Origin: Erysipelotrichaceae bacterium
GTDB lineage: Bacteria > Bacillota_I > Bacilli_A > Erysipelotrichales > Erysipelotrichaceae
Reading direction: 5' to 3'
Length of the DNA: 44,993 nucleotides
NCBI GenBank assembly: GCA_012523895.1
Contig: JAAYSZ010000018.1
Coordinates: forward strand, 1 to 44,993
The notes under the pieces were generated by a model. The model was not told where the DNA came from and did not search any database. It was given only the letters and a program-made list of their open reading frames with translations. Position 1 is the first letter of the stretch. Each line of letters starts with the position of its first letter. The translations under genes and the position numbers were made by a program. Positions 1 through 7,985 of the stretch are shown here, piece after piece.

Positions 1-21
1 AAATACAATAATACAAATAAC

Positions 22-59
22 AAAAAGTTACCCCATACTTTCGCATAGGGTAACTTTTT
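22..59. terminator. Bidirectional intrinsic terminator at left edge
   Basis: A 12-bp perfect inverted repeat (AAAAAGTTACCC at 22-33, GGGTAACTTTTT at 48-59) with a 14-nt loop has a T run on one side and an A run on the other, so it can terminate in both directions. It probably ends a plus-strand gene left of the window and backs up the recD2 terminator. Positions 60-130 hold nothing I recognise. Confidence 0.7.
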
Positions 60-130
60 AACATACTTTCATTACCACATAAATCTGTATCCTATGATAC
101 TAACCCCATTATATTTTTAATACTCTTATT

Positions 131-160
131 AAAATAACTCAATTATAATGAGTTATTTTT
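131..160 (-). terminator. Hairpin at the 3' end of recD2
   Basis: An 11-bp inverted repeat (AAAATAACTCA at 131-141, TGAGTTATTTT at 149-159) overlaps the recD2 stop codon. It is A/T-rich and its U tract lies mostly inside the stem, so it is a weaker terminator than the one at 22-59. Confidence 0.5.
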
Positions 161-2326
161 TTGTACATTAATGATTAATTCAGTTAAATCTGATTTTCTT
201 ATATGCTTTTCTTTTGTATTAATACCTAAATAAAATGCATCTTTATCACCTAGAATTACAACAGATTTTTTAGCTCTTGTAATAGCTGTATATATTAACC
301 TTTTTTCAAGCATAATATAATTCTCCATTGAAATAGGAAGTATCACTATAGGATATTCAGATCCTTGTGATTTATGAACTGAAATACAATATGCATGTGT
401 TATATTAATAAAATTTTCAGGAGTATATTCAACAATATCTCCATCAAAGTCAACACAAATTGTATTTTGTTTTGTAATACTTTCATGTGAATATTCTATA
501 TCAACTATTGTACCTATATCACCATTATATACATTATCATCCGGTTGATTTTTTAATTGTAAGATTTTATCATTAACTCTAAATGTTCTATATTTAAATT
601 TTAATTCTTTTAAATCTTTGCTTGGTGGATTAAAACATTTTTGAAGATTTATATTTAATCTATCAATACCATTTACCCCTTTATACATACAAGATAATAC
701 TTGAATATCATTTATTGAATAACCCTTATTTAAAGCACTTTGTACAATACTTAATACATTATTAACTATTAACGATTTATCCATTGAATAAAAAGCTACA
801 TCACTTTTATATTCATTAAAATCAACATTATTATTTTTTATATCAAAAGCTAATTTAATTACTTCTGAACCTTCTTCTTGTCTAAATATATGCTCTAATC
901 TTACTAAAGGCCATAAATTAGTATCAATTAAATCTTTTAACAATCTTCCTGGTCCTACTGAAGGTAATTGATCTTCATCACCAATAATACATATTTTTTT
1001 TATATTAATTGATGCTTTAAGAAGATTGTAAAATAACCAATTATCAACCATAGAAAATTCATCAATAATCAATAAATCAATTGACAAAGGGTCTTCCTCA
1101 TTTTTACCAAATGTATTTGTATGTAAATCCCACTTTAATAAAGAATGTAAAGTAATTGCATTAAATGTTTCCGCCAAGTCTTTAAGGCGTTTTACAGCCC
1201 TTCCAGTAGGCGCACTACAACAAATTACACTATCAGGATATAAATGCTTATATACATGCACAATGCCTCTTATAACAGTTGTTTTCCCTGTACCTGGTCC
1301 TCCAGTTAGAATCATTAAATCACTATTAAAAAATGTTTCTATTGCTTCCATCTGTTTATCATCATATGTAATATTTAATATGTCTTGTATTTGATTTAAT
1401 GCATTTTCAAGTTTAATTTCATCATAAGGCTCTAAAGTTTCAAAAGGAAATTGTGCAAGAAATTCACTAATAAATATTCGTGCATCATACTGTGCTTTTG
1501 TGTACACTTTTTCATTTTCTAAAATAAGAGTACTTCGATATATACATTTATTTAAAATATACAAAAAGTCTGTATCACTATACTGTTTAAATTTGTTTTC
1601 TAAATCATCAAATTCAATATAGGAATCCCCGCTACTCATAATTAAGTTATTGCATAAATTTAAAAGTAAAGCTTCTAATCTTCTTTCATCATTTAAATCA
1701 ATATTTAAATTTCTTGCTAGCTTATCTGCAGTTCTAAAACCAAATCCATCACATTCATAAAATAAAATATATGGATTTTCTTTTATAATTTCTATTGCAT
1801 CATCCCCATAGTTTTTATGTACTTGACTAATATTTTTAATATTAATGTCATGCATTATAAAAAATTGCATAAGCTTTTCTAAACTATTATCTTCCTTAAA
1901 CAAATTGTCAATTATAGTTTGTTTATTTTTAATTGATAATCTTGGTACATCATCTAATAAATCAGGATTTTCTTTTATTTTTTCTAAAGTATTTTCACCT
2001 ATATTTTCTACTATTGCAGTTGCTGTTTTTATACCAATACCTTTAAAAAGCGAACTGCTAAGATATTTAATGACTGCTTCATTTGAATTTGGAAGCTGTT
2101 TTTTTAATGAAATAACTTGAAATTGAATACCATATCTAGGATGATCAACATATTCACCTTTTAAGTCATAAAAGCTATCATAATCAAGTTTAGGAAATAA
2201 TCCTGTAACTGTAATTACATCATTATTTAAATCATCTAGTACAAATAAAGCAACTGTAAAAAGGTTTTTATCATTATGAAAAATTGTTTTAAAAGGTTTT
2301 CCAACTATTTCTATTATATTATCCAT
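143..2326 (-). CDS. recD2: RecD2-type ATP-dependent DNA helicase
   Basis: A superfamily 1B 5'-to-3' DNA helicase of the RecD2 class, which in Bacillota works without RecBC in DNA repair and replication-fork maintenance. The 727 residues match the family length. Helix-hairpin-helix-like segments lie around residues 90-200. Walker A is GGPGTGKTT (about 342-350), Walker B is the IIDEF stretch (about 420-424), and the late helicase motifs include SVHKSQGSE and YTAITRAKK near the C-terminus. The ATG lies inside the mnmA 3' end (8-nt overlap), so the two are translationally coupled. It is the last gene before a pair of hairpins. Identification rests on motifs and length. Confidence 0.93.
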   Translation of the reverse strand: MDNIIEIVGKPFKTIFHNDKNLFTVALFVLDDLNNDVITVTGLFPKLDYDSFYDLKGEYVDHPRYGIQFQVISLKKQLPNSNEAVIKYLSSSLFKGIGIKTATAIVENIGENTLEKIKENPDLLDDVPRLSIKNKQTIIDNLFKEDNSLEKLMQFFIMHDINIKNISQVHKNYGDDAIEIIKENPYILFYECDGFGFRTADKLARNLNIDLNDERRLEALLLNLCNNLIMSSGDSYIEFDDLENKFKQYSDTDFLYILNKCIYRSTLILENEKVYTKAQYDARIFISEFLAQFPFETLEPYDEIKLENALNQIQDILNITYDDKQMEAIETFFNSDLMILTGGPGTGKTTVIRGIVHVYKHLYPDSVICCSAPTGRAVKRLKDLAETFNAITLHSLLKWDLHTNTFGKNEEDPLSIDLLIIDEFSMVDNWLFYNLLKASINIKKICIIGDEDQLPSVGPGRLLKDLIDTNLWPLVRLEHIFRQEEGSEVIKLAFDIKNNNVDFNEYKSDVAFYSMDKSLIVNNVLSIVQSALNKGYSINDIQVLSCMYKGVNGIDRLNINLQKCFNPPSKDLKELKFKYRTFRVNDKILQLKNQPDDNVYNGDIGTIVDIEYSHESITKQNTICVDFDGDIVEYTPENFINITHAYCISVHKSQGSEYPIVILPISMENYIMLEKRLIYTAITRAKKSVVILGDKDAFYLGINTKEKHIRKSDLTELIINVQKNNSL

Positions 2327-3458
2327 TTAATTTATCCTTAATTAGTTTAAAAATATCTTTTTCATTTTTATATACATTATCAATAACTCCACCACCAATA
2401 ACAATATCATCTAAATAAAATACTGCTTCTTGACCTGGAGTAACTGCTTTAATCCCTTGTGGATAAATACATTTAACTTTATTATCATCTAATTTAATTA
2501 ATTTTATATTTTGATCTGGCTGCCTATATCTAAATTTTGCAGTGCAATCAATTATATTATCTATATTAAACAAATAATTAACACCGCTAACTATGCATGA
2601 ATCTGATATTAACCAATCATTATCAGAACCTGAAGCTACATATAGCTCATTTTTCTTTACATCCTTGCCTATTACAAACCAAGGACCGCCCTTTCCACCT
2701 ATATTTAAGCCTTTTCTTTGCCCAATAGTATAGTAAAGAACTCCTTTATGTCTTCCTACAATATTATTTGTATTTACATCAATAATATTTCCATCTTTCA
2801 TTGGTAAATAATTACTTAAAAAATCTCTAAAGTTTCTTTCACCAATAAAACAAATACCTGTACTATCTTTTTTGTTTGCAATAATTAAATTTAATTCATT
2901 AGCTAGTTTTCTAACTTGTTCTTTCTTTAAATCACCTAAAGGAAAAAAACAGTGTTTTAAAGCATCTTTAGAAATTTGTGATAAAAAATATGATTGATCT
3001 TTATTAGAATCTTCTGCTTTTTTTAATATACTTTCATTTTCTAAGTGTTCAACTTTTACATAATGACCAGTAGCAATATGATTAAATCCTAAGTTTTTAG
3101 CGTAATCTAAAAAACTATCAAACTTAATATATTTATTACATAAAATATCAGGATTTGGTGTTCTTCCTAGATTATATTCTTCTAAAAATGTAGTAAATAC
3201 ATAATCCCAATATTCTTTAATAAAGTCTACTCTTAAAAGTTTTAAATCTAAAGCTTTTGCGACTTCTAATGCATCATTATAATCACTTTCTTGAGTACAA
3301 ATATCTTCATCAAGAGTTGGATTACCTAAAATATCATTATTGGCTAAGGAGTCCCAATTACGCATAAAAGCACAAGTAACATCATGTCCTTGTTCTTTTA
3401 AAATATAAGCAGCAATTGCTGAATCTACTCCTCCAGATAAACCTACTAAAATTTTCAT
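2319..3458 (-). CDS. mnmA: tRNA-specific 2-thiouridylase MnmA
   Basis: It activates and thiolates U34 of tRNA-Lys, -Glu and -Gln (s2U34), using sulfur relayed from a cysteine desulfurase. The PP-loop motif GLSGGVDS is at residues 6-13. The two family cysteines are present, one in NPDILCNK and the other in STGICFIGE, and the 379-residue length is typical. The ATG at 3458 lacks an obvious Shine-Dalgarno sequence. A TATAAT-like hexamer (minus strand, 3465-3470) lies six bases upstream, which would place the transcript start at or near the ATG. It overlaps recD2 by 8 nt, and the hairpin ending spx lies just upstream. Confidence 0.95.
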   Translation of the reverse strand: MKILVGLSGGVDSAIAAYILKEQGHDVTCAFMRNWDSLANNDILGNPTLDEDICTQESDYNDALEVAKALDLKLLRVDFIKEYWDYVFTTFLEEYNLGRTPNPDILCNKYIKFDSFLDYAKNLGFNHIATGHYVKVEHLENESILKKAEDSNKDQSYFLSQISKDALKHCFFPLGDLKKEQVRKLANELNLIIANKKDSTGICFIGERNFRDFLSNYLPMKDGNIIDVNTNNIVGRHKGVLYYTIGQRKGLNIGGKGGPWFVIGKDVKKNELYVASGSDNDWLISDSCIVSGVNYLFNIDNIIDCTAKFRYRQPDQNIKLIKLDDNKVKCIYPQGIKAVTPGQEAVFYLDDIVIGGGVIDNVYKNEKDIFKLIKDKLNG

Positions 3459-3474
3459 ATATTAATTATACATT

Positions 3475-3505
3475 AAAGTAAGAGCAATTTCTTGCTCTTA
3501 CTTTT
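3475..3505 (-). terminator. Hairpin at the spx 3' end
   Basis: A 13-bp inverted repeat (AAAGTAAGAGCAA at 3475-3487 with its complement at 3492-3504) overlaps the spx stop codon. Its U-rich part is within the stem. It separates spx from mnmA, whose ATG follows only 16 nt later. Confidence 0.6.
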
Positions 3506-3929
3506 CACTCCTTATTTTTCCGCATCCCTCATAATTAGGACATTTATTATTACAAGCCATATCAGCAATACTTCTAAGTTTTGCAGGTACAAACGTACTT
3601 ATTTCTTCTTCATCATAACCTACTTGAAACTTATCACTACTAATTATTATAGGTCTTTTTAAAATACTTGGATTATCTTTAATAAACTTTACAAGTTCGT
3701 TTATTGTCATACTATCAACATCAACTTTTTGTTCTTGAATTATTTTAGATCTTTTTGAAACGATATCATCTGTACCATTTTCAGTTCTTTCAAATAAAAT
3801 CTTAATTTCATTTTCATTAAGAACAGTTTTAAATATATTTTTTTCTATAAACTCAAGATTGTGATCTTTTAACCATTGTTTTACTTTTCTACAAGAAGCA
3901 CATCCTGGACTAGTGTATACTACTATCAT
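3498..3929 (-). CDS. spx: Spx/ArsC-family transcriptional regulator
   Basis: A thioredoxin-fold protein of the Spx/ArsC family. Spx binds the alpha C-terminal domain of RNA polymerase and reprograms transcription during disulfide stress. The redox switch CASC is at residues 10-13, and the RPI motif typical of Spx (KRPIII) is near residue 92. It is divergent from trpS, and an spx-trpS neighbourhood also occurs in Bacillus, which supports Spx over arsenate reductase. At 143 residues it is about a dozen longer than Bacillus Spx. The extra C-terminus has three more cysteines (126, 130, 136) in a C-x3-C-x5-C pattern that usual Spx proteins lack. Function of the tail is unknown. Confidence 0.85.
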   Translation of the reverse strand: MIVVYTSPGCASCRKVKQWLKDHNLEFIEKNIFKTVLNENEIKILFERTENGTDDIVSKRSKIIQEQKVDVDSMTINELVKFIKDNPSILKRPIIISSDKFQVGYDEEEISTFVPAKLRSIADMACNNKCPNYEGCGKIRSEK

Positions 3930-3981
3930 TTTTCATCAACTCCTTAAATAATTATATATGTTTTTTAAATAATAATAAATA

Positions 3982-4009
3982 GTTAAATTGCATTAAAAGG
4001 GTATATAAT
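3982..4009 (+). promoter_or_regulatory. Probable trpS promoter
   Basis: A perfect -10 hexamer TATAAT at 4004-4009 lies 31 nt before the trpS ATG. The -35 is poor (GTTAAA at 3982-3987, 16-nt spacer). There is no room for a T-box leader, so trpS does not appear to be tRNA-controlled here. Confidence 0.4.
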
Positions 4010-4040
4010 GTAATAATAATGTTTAGATTAGGAGAATTTT

Positions 4041-5027
4041 ATGAAAAGAATGTTAAGTGGTATTAAACCTACTGGACAATTACATTTAGGTAATTATATC
4101 GGTGCTTTAAGTAAATTTGTTGAATATCAAGATGAATATGAAGTTATTGCATTTATCGCTAATTTACATACTATAACTGTTTATCAAGAACCAAAAGAAT
4201 TGCAAAAAAATTTAAAAGATTGTGTTGCTTTATATTTAGCTTGTGGATTAGATCCTAATAAAACAACAATATTTTTACAAACAGATGTTATGGAACATGC
4301 TCAATTAGGATTTATTTTATGCTGTAATACTTATATGGGTGAATTAAATAGAATGACCCAATATAAAGATAAAATCGCAAAAGATGAAAAAAATATATCT
4401 TGTGGAATCTTTACTTACCCTACTTTAATGAGTGCAGATATATTAATATATGATGCAGATTTTGTCCCTGTTGGTGAAGATCAAAAACAACATGTAGAGC
4501 TTTGTAGAGATGTTGCAATTAGATTTAATAATAAGTTTGGAAATACTTTTAAAGTTCCTGAACCTCTTATTCCAAAAGTTGGCGCAAGAATAATGTCTTT
4601 AAGTGATCCAACTAAAAAAATGAGTAAATCAGATGAAACAAATAAAGGTTGTGTATACTTGTTAGATAATCTTAAAACTGCAAGGAAGAAGATTATGTCA
4701 GCAGTTACTGATAGTATAGGAATAGTTCAATATGATCCTGAAAATCAACCTGGAATATCTAATTTAATGCAAATAATGTCTTCATTATCTGATAAATCTT
4801 TTGAAGAAATTACAAAAGAATATGAAGGTAAAGGATATGGAGATTTTAAAAAAGATGTTGCAAATGTAGTATGTGATACATTAGAAAAAATTCAAGCTGA
4901 TTATAATGAAATAATAAATTCAAATAAGATACAAGAAGCTTTAGATATTGGAACTAAAAAAGCCAAAGAAATGGCTAGCAAAAAATTAAATGAAGTACAA
5001 ATAAAAGTTGGAATCGAAATTAAGTAA
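4041..5027 (+). CDS. trpS: Tryptophanyl-tRNA synthetase
   Basis: Class I aminoacyl-tRNA synthetase charging tRNA-Trp in the cytoplasm. The HIGH-type motif is TGQLHLGNYIGAL (residues 12-24), the KMSKS motif is the KKMSKSDE stretch near residue 195, and the 328-residue length is standard. The ATG follows a good ribosome binding site (TTAGGAG). It is monocistronic, divergent from spx and ends in a strong hairpin shared with the convergent YitT-type gene. Confidence 0.97.
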   Translation: MKRMLSGIKPTGQLHLGNYIGALSKFVEYQDEYEVIAFIANLHTITVYQEPKELQKNLKDCVALYLACGLDPNKTTIFLQTDVMEHAQLGFILCCNTYMGELNRMTQYKDKIAKDEKNISCGIFTYPTLMSADILIYDADFVPVGEDQKQHVELCRDVAIRFNNKFGNTFKVPEPLIPKVGARIMSLSDPTKKMSKSDETNKGCVYLLDNLKTARKKIMSAVTDSIGIVQYDPENQPGISNLMQIMSSLSDKSFEEITKEYEGKGYGDFKKDVANVVCDTLEKIQADYNEIINSNKIQEALDIGTKKAKEMASKKLNEVQIKVGIEIK

Positions 5028-5048
5028 GCCGCTACTCTAGCGGCTTTT
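5026..5048. terminator. Bidirectional terminator between trpS and the YitT-type gene
   Basis: The GC-rich stem AAGCCGC (5026-5032) / GCGGCTT (5040-5046) has a 7-nt loop and is followed by TT. It overlaps the trpS stop codon and the stop of the convergent minus-strand gene, serving both. Confidence 0.85.
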
Positions 5049-5904
5049 GATAATAATTTCCTATAACTCTTTCACTTTGGCTTATCGAAATAAAAACACT
5101 TGGGTCAGCTTTTTTTATTGCGTTAATTACATCTTCTAATTGATAGCTATTAATTGTTGAAAATAATAATGTTTTTGATCTTTTACTATGTTTACCTTCA
5201 ACATTAATTTTTGTAATTCCATGTCGACATGTTGCATAAAATGCATCTGCAACTTCTTTACTTTTTTCAGTAATAATAAATAAATTTGTTAATTTATATC
5301 TGTTATGTAAACTGTTTATTACTTGTGTACTAGTAAACTGATAAATAATTGAATATAACGCTTTATCCCAACCAAATAGATAACCTGCAATTAATAATAT
5401 ACAAACATTTAATGTCATCATTGAATTAAACATTGGTTTATTATATTTAGTTGACATATACACTGCAATAAAATCTGTTCCTCCACTAGATGCATTATTT
5501 CTTAATGCAATAGATATTGCAATACCATTCAATATACCGCCAAAAATAGAAATTAATAATAAATCATCAGTTATTGATGAACTAGGTAATACTGAAGTAA
5601 AAAAAGTGGAAGAAGTATACCAAATAATTGAATATATCGCAAATTTTTTACCTAAGTTATTAAAAACAAATATAGTAGTTATAACATTTAATGTCATAAA
5701 TATTAAACTAAAAGAAATATAAATATTAAAATATGAATATAAAATCTGAGAAATTAGTCTTGATATTCCTGCATATCCTGCTGGATATAAATTACCTGTT
5801 TTAATAAAATTATTCATTGATATTGAAAACATAAATGAAGATATAAGTACAAGTATTACTATTCTAATATCTTTTTTTGTAAAATTAATATTAAAAATTT
5901 TCAT
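5032..5904 (-). CDS. YitT family membrane protein (DUF161/DUF2179)
   Basis: An integral membrane protein of the YitT family, whose molecular function is not established. The N-terminal two thirds hold five or six hydrophobic helices (first at about residues 15-33). The ASSGGTDFIA segment near residue 140 is typical of the family. The C-terminal soluble part (about 205-285) looks like the DUF2179 ligand-binding-like domain. The 290-residue length is normal. The ATG follows AAGGAG and overlaps the rmuC 3' end by 14 nt, so it is the last gene of the comK-rmuC cluster. Confidence 0.85.
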   Translation of the reverse strand: MKIFNINFTKKDIRIVILVLISSFMFSISMNNFIKTGNLYPAGYAGISRLISQILYSYFNIYISFSLIFMTLNVITTIFVFNNLGKKFAIYSIIWYTSSTFFTSVLPSSSITDDLLLISIFGGILNGIAISIALRNNASSGGTDFIAVYMSTKYNKPMFNSMMTLNVCILLIAGYLFGWDKALYSIIYQFTSTQVINSLHNRYKLTNLFIITEKSKEVADAFYATCRHGITKINVEGKHSKRSKTLLFSTINSYQLEDVINAIKKADPSVFISISQSERVIGNYYQKPLE

Positions 5905-7012
5905 TTTTTTCTCCTTGTAAATCTACAGATTCAATTTGTTTAAATCTTGTAATAATTTTATCAGTTGTAATTGATAAATTATTTAAATCTTTATATGTTT
6001 TTTCAAAATCTTTATTAATTATATTGAATCTTTCTTGAAACCTATTAAATTCTATTGATAATTTTTCAAATTCTTCTTGTATAAGTTCAACTTTTTCACT
6101 TCTTTTTTGTTCTAAATAGATTGCTTGAATGGCAGTTATATAGGCCATTAAAGTAGTTGGAGACACTAAATAAACTTTTGCTTTATATGATGCTTGAATA
6201 ATATCATCATATTTACCATGAATTTTTGCAAATATAGCTTCAGCAGGTATAAACATGAAAGCAACATCTGCAGTTTCAAAAGGTACAATATATTTATTTT
6301 TTATATCGTAAATATGCTTTAATACATCTTTTCTAAAATTAGCTCTTGCCCTATTTCTTTCATCAACACTTAAATTATTATCATAAATTCTATTGTAATT
6401 TTCTAATGGAAATTTAGAATCAATGACTATTTTACCTAATGGATCATTTGTTTTAATTACACAATCCGCAATAAAACCATTACTTAATTTGTATTGTTTT
6501 TCATAAAAATTAATATTGTCACCAAAAACATTTTCTAATATAGAATACAATTCAATTTCACCATAAATTCCTCTAGTTTTTTTATCAGTTAAAACATTTT
6601 GTAAGCTCATTATATTAGATGATAGTAAACTTAAACTTTTTTGAGTTTCATCAATTTTTGTAATTTGTTGTAAAACATTATTAAATGATTCATTTGTTTT
6701 ATTAAAACCATGTAATAATCCATCATTTACTCTATGTTCAATATTCAAGAGTTTTATAGAAGTATTTTCATTTAATCTATTAATTTCATCATTAATAAAA
6801 TTAGACATATTAGATTGAAAGTTCATAAAATCTAAAGATAATTGTCTTTTAAGACCTTCCATTTCATCATTATTAGTAATTTCATTTTTATGTAATACAT
6901 CTTTAATAAATAATTGTTGTTTTAAATTGTTTTGCCATCCAACAAAAATAATTATTACAAGACTAATAATTATTAATAATATCAATAAATAAAATAATAT
7001 TTCATTATTCAC
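5891..7012 (-). CDS. rmuC: RmuC-family DNA recombination protein
   Basis: An RmuC homologue. The family has a nuclease-like fold and in E. coli limits rearrangements at inverted repeats. A single N-terminal membrane anchor (about residues 5-24) is followed by a long coiled coil (to about 140). The conserved RmuC core then includes the RGIYGE, VIDSKFPLENY and FMFIPAEA stretches, and a second coiled coil closes the protein. It starts with GTG at 7012, two bases after the comK-like stop, and its ribosome binding site (GGAG) lies inside that gene's 3' end. Coupling to a competence regulator would fit a role in handling incoming DNA, but that link is inference. Confidence 0.9.
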   Translation of the reverse strand: MNNEILFYLLILLIIISLVIIIFVGWQNNLKQQLFIKDVLHKNEITNNDEMEGLKRQLSLDFMNFQSNMSNFINDEINRLNENTSIKLLNIEHRVNDGLLHGFNKTNESFNNVLQQITKIDETQKSLSLLSSNIMSLQNVLTDKKTRGIYGEIELYSILENVFGDNINFYEKQYKLSNGFIADCVIKTNDPLGKIVIDSKFPLENYNRIYDNNLSVDERNRARANFRKDVLKHIYDIKNKYIVPFETADVAFMFIPAEAIFAKIHGKYDDIIQASYKAKVYLVSPTTLMAYITAIQAIYLEQKRSEKVELIQEEFEKLSIEFNRFQERFNIINKDFEKTYKDLNNLSITTDKIITRFKQIESVDLQGEKNENF

Positions 7013-7014
7013 AA

Positions 7015-7470
7015 CTAATCTCCAATTCTAGAAACAATTTTTTTATAATCTAAATTATCCTTCGATAATAATTTTTCTTTAAATAAATCACATCTTTTAA
7101 GCTGTTTTCTTAACGTTCTACTACTAACATCAACTTTAAGTTTTAAACCATTATCAAATAAAACAATACAATTATGTTCATCTTTTTTAACCCATACAAT
7201 TCTATTATATAAAAGGTAAGAACATTCAATATTATTAAATGAAAAAGTTGGAATATAAACTAAACCATCTTTTATCATTACACATGGTTTTTGCCTTGTT
7301 GAAGTTAGATGTTTAAAAGAGGCTATTCTTCCTTCTAAAGAAGAGCCATTTTTAATACATAATTCTTTTATTAATTTTAATGGCTTTATATCAATTGTTT
7401 CAACTTCCCCATTATCTAAATACAATTTACTTCCGTTTTCAAAAGATTTAATCATTAAAATATTTTTCAT
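7015..7470 (-). CDS. comK: ComK-family competence transcription factor
   Basis: ComK in Bacillus is the master activator of competence genes, binding AT-rich boxes upstream of comG and others. Recognition rests on the family signature: GSSLEGR at residues 42-48, then TSTRQKPCVMI, then IPTFSFNNIECSYL. This parallels the GSSYEGR, KxPI and PTxSPxxxxCxW segments of ComK. At 151 residues it is shorter than Bacillus ComK (192), with little beyond the core domain. The C-terminal half is basic (SSRTLRKQLKRC). The start ATG directly follows the U-run of a terminator whose stem carries the ribosome binding site. rmuC and the YitT-type gene follow with 2-nt spacing and overlap. A relative acting outside competence is possible. 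Confidence 0.78.
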   Translation of the reverse strand: MKNILMIKSFENGSKLYLDNGEVETIDIKPLKLIKELCIKNGSSLEGRIASFKHLTSTRQKPCVMIKDGLVYIPTFSFNNIECSYLLYNRIVWVKKDEHNCIVLFDNGLKLKVDVSSRTLRKQLKRCDLFKEKLLSKDNLDYKKIVSRIGD

Positions 7471-7510
7471 AAAAAAATCCCCCGTATAACGCTAATTATA
7501 GTATACAGGG
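7471..7510 (-). terminator. Intrinsic terminator overlapping the comK ribosome binding site
   Basis: The minus strand carries a 9-bp stem (arms 7502-7510 and 7480-7488, CCCTGTATA with TATACGGGG, one G-U pair) with a 13-nt loop, then GA and seven T. It ends ridA transcription. Unusually, the 3' arm GGGG is also the Shine-Dalgarno of the comK-like gene, and the T run touches its ATG, so hairpin formation would block both transcription and initiation. The loop contains a TATAAT hexamer. Confidence 0.85.
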
Positions 7511-7529
7511 AAATTTCTTACTAGTTTAT

Positions 7530-7973
7530 TTAGCAACCACTACAGTCTCCATCACATTCATAACATCCATTTGCTGCTTTTTCATATTTTAATGTATCAA
7601 TTACAAAAGCTTCAATTTCAACTTTTGCCCCTTTAGGAAGAGCAGCCACTTGAACAGCACTTCTTGCTGGATATGGTTCATTAAAAAATTTAGCATATTC
7701 TTCATTCATTGCGTTAAATTCACTTAAATCAGTCATATAAACCGTAGTTTTTACAATATGTCTTGTATCTAAAGATACTTCATTAAGAATTGCTTTAAGA
7801 TTTGATAAACTCATTTTTGTTTGAGCTCTTATTTCATCTTCAACTAATTCGTTTGTTTTAGGATCTACAGGTAATTGCCCTGATACATAAATAAAATCAC
7901 CAATTTGTAATGCGGGTGAATATGGTCCAATTGCTTTTGGAGCATTTTCGCTAGAAATTTTTACAGTAAACAT
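7530..7973 (-). CDS. ridA: RidA (YjgF/YER057c) family enamine deaminase with Cys-rich tail
   Basis: RidA hydrolyses reactive enamine/imine intermediates such as 2-aminoacrylate. The core is canonical: PKAIGPYSPA near the start, VSGQLP, the catalytic arginine in PARSAVQVA (R104) and the VEIEAFV strand (E120). The core ends at about residue 128, where ordinary RidA stops. Here about 19 more residues follow, ending in CYECDGDCSGC (137-147), a C-x2-C-x3-C-x2-C cluster that suggests metal or Fe-S binding or a redox role. The extension is in frame and confirmed codon by codon. The ribosome binding site AAAGGAGG overlaps the stop of the small membrane protein just upstream, so the pair is coupled. 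Confidence 0.93.
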   Translation of the reverse strand: MFTVKISSENAPKAIGPYSPALQIGDFIYVSGQLPVDPKTNELVEDEIRAQTKMSLSNLKAILNEVSLDTRHIVKTTVYMTDLSEFNAMNEEYAKFFNEPYPARSAVQVAALPKGAKVEIEAFVIDTLKYEKAANGCYECDGDCSGC

Positions 7974-7985
7974 AATTATCCTCCT

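Noticed and set aside
1845..2120. Plus-strand frames inside recD2, the GH2 gene (16605-16844), cmk (29629-29922) and cshB (42581-42772)
   Set aside because: Antisense to well-supported genes, without ribosome binding sites or recognisable domains.
3498..3929. Arsenate reductase (ArsC) function for the Spx-like protein
   Set aside because: The CxxC site, the Spx-type RPI region and the trpS neighbourhood fit Spx, and no other ars genes are near.
3930..4040. T-box riboswitch before trpS
   Set aside because: The intergenic space is 111 nt including a divergent promoter, with no T-box sequence or specifier stem.
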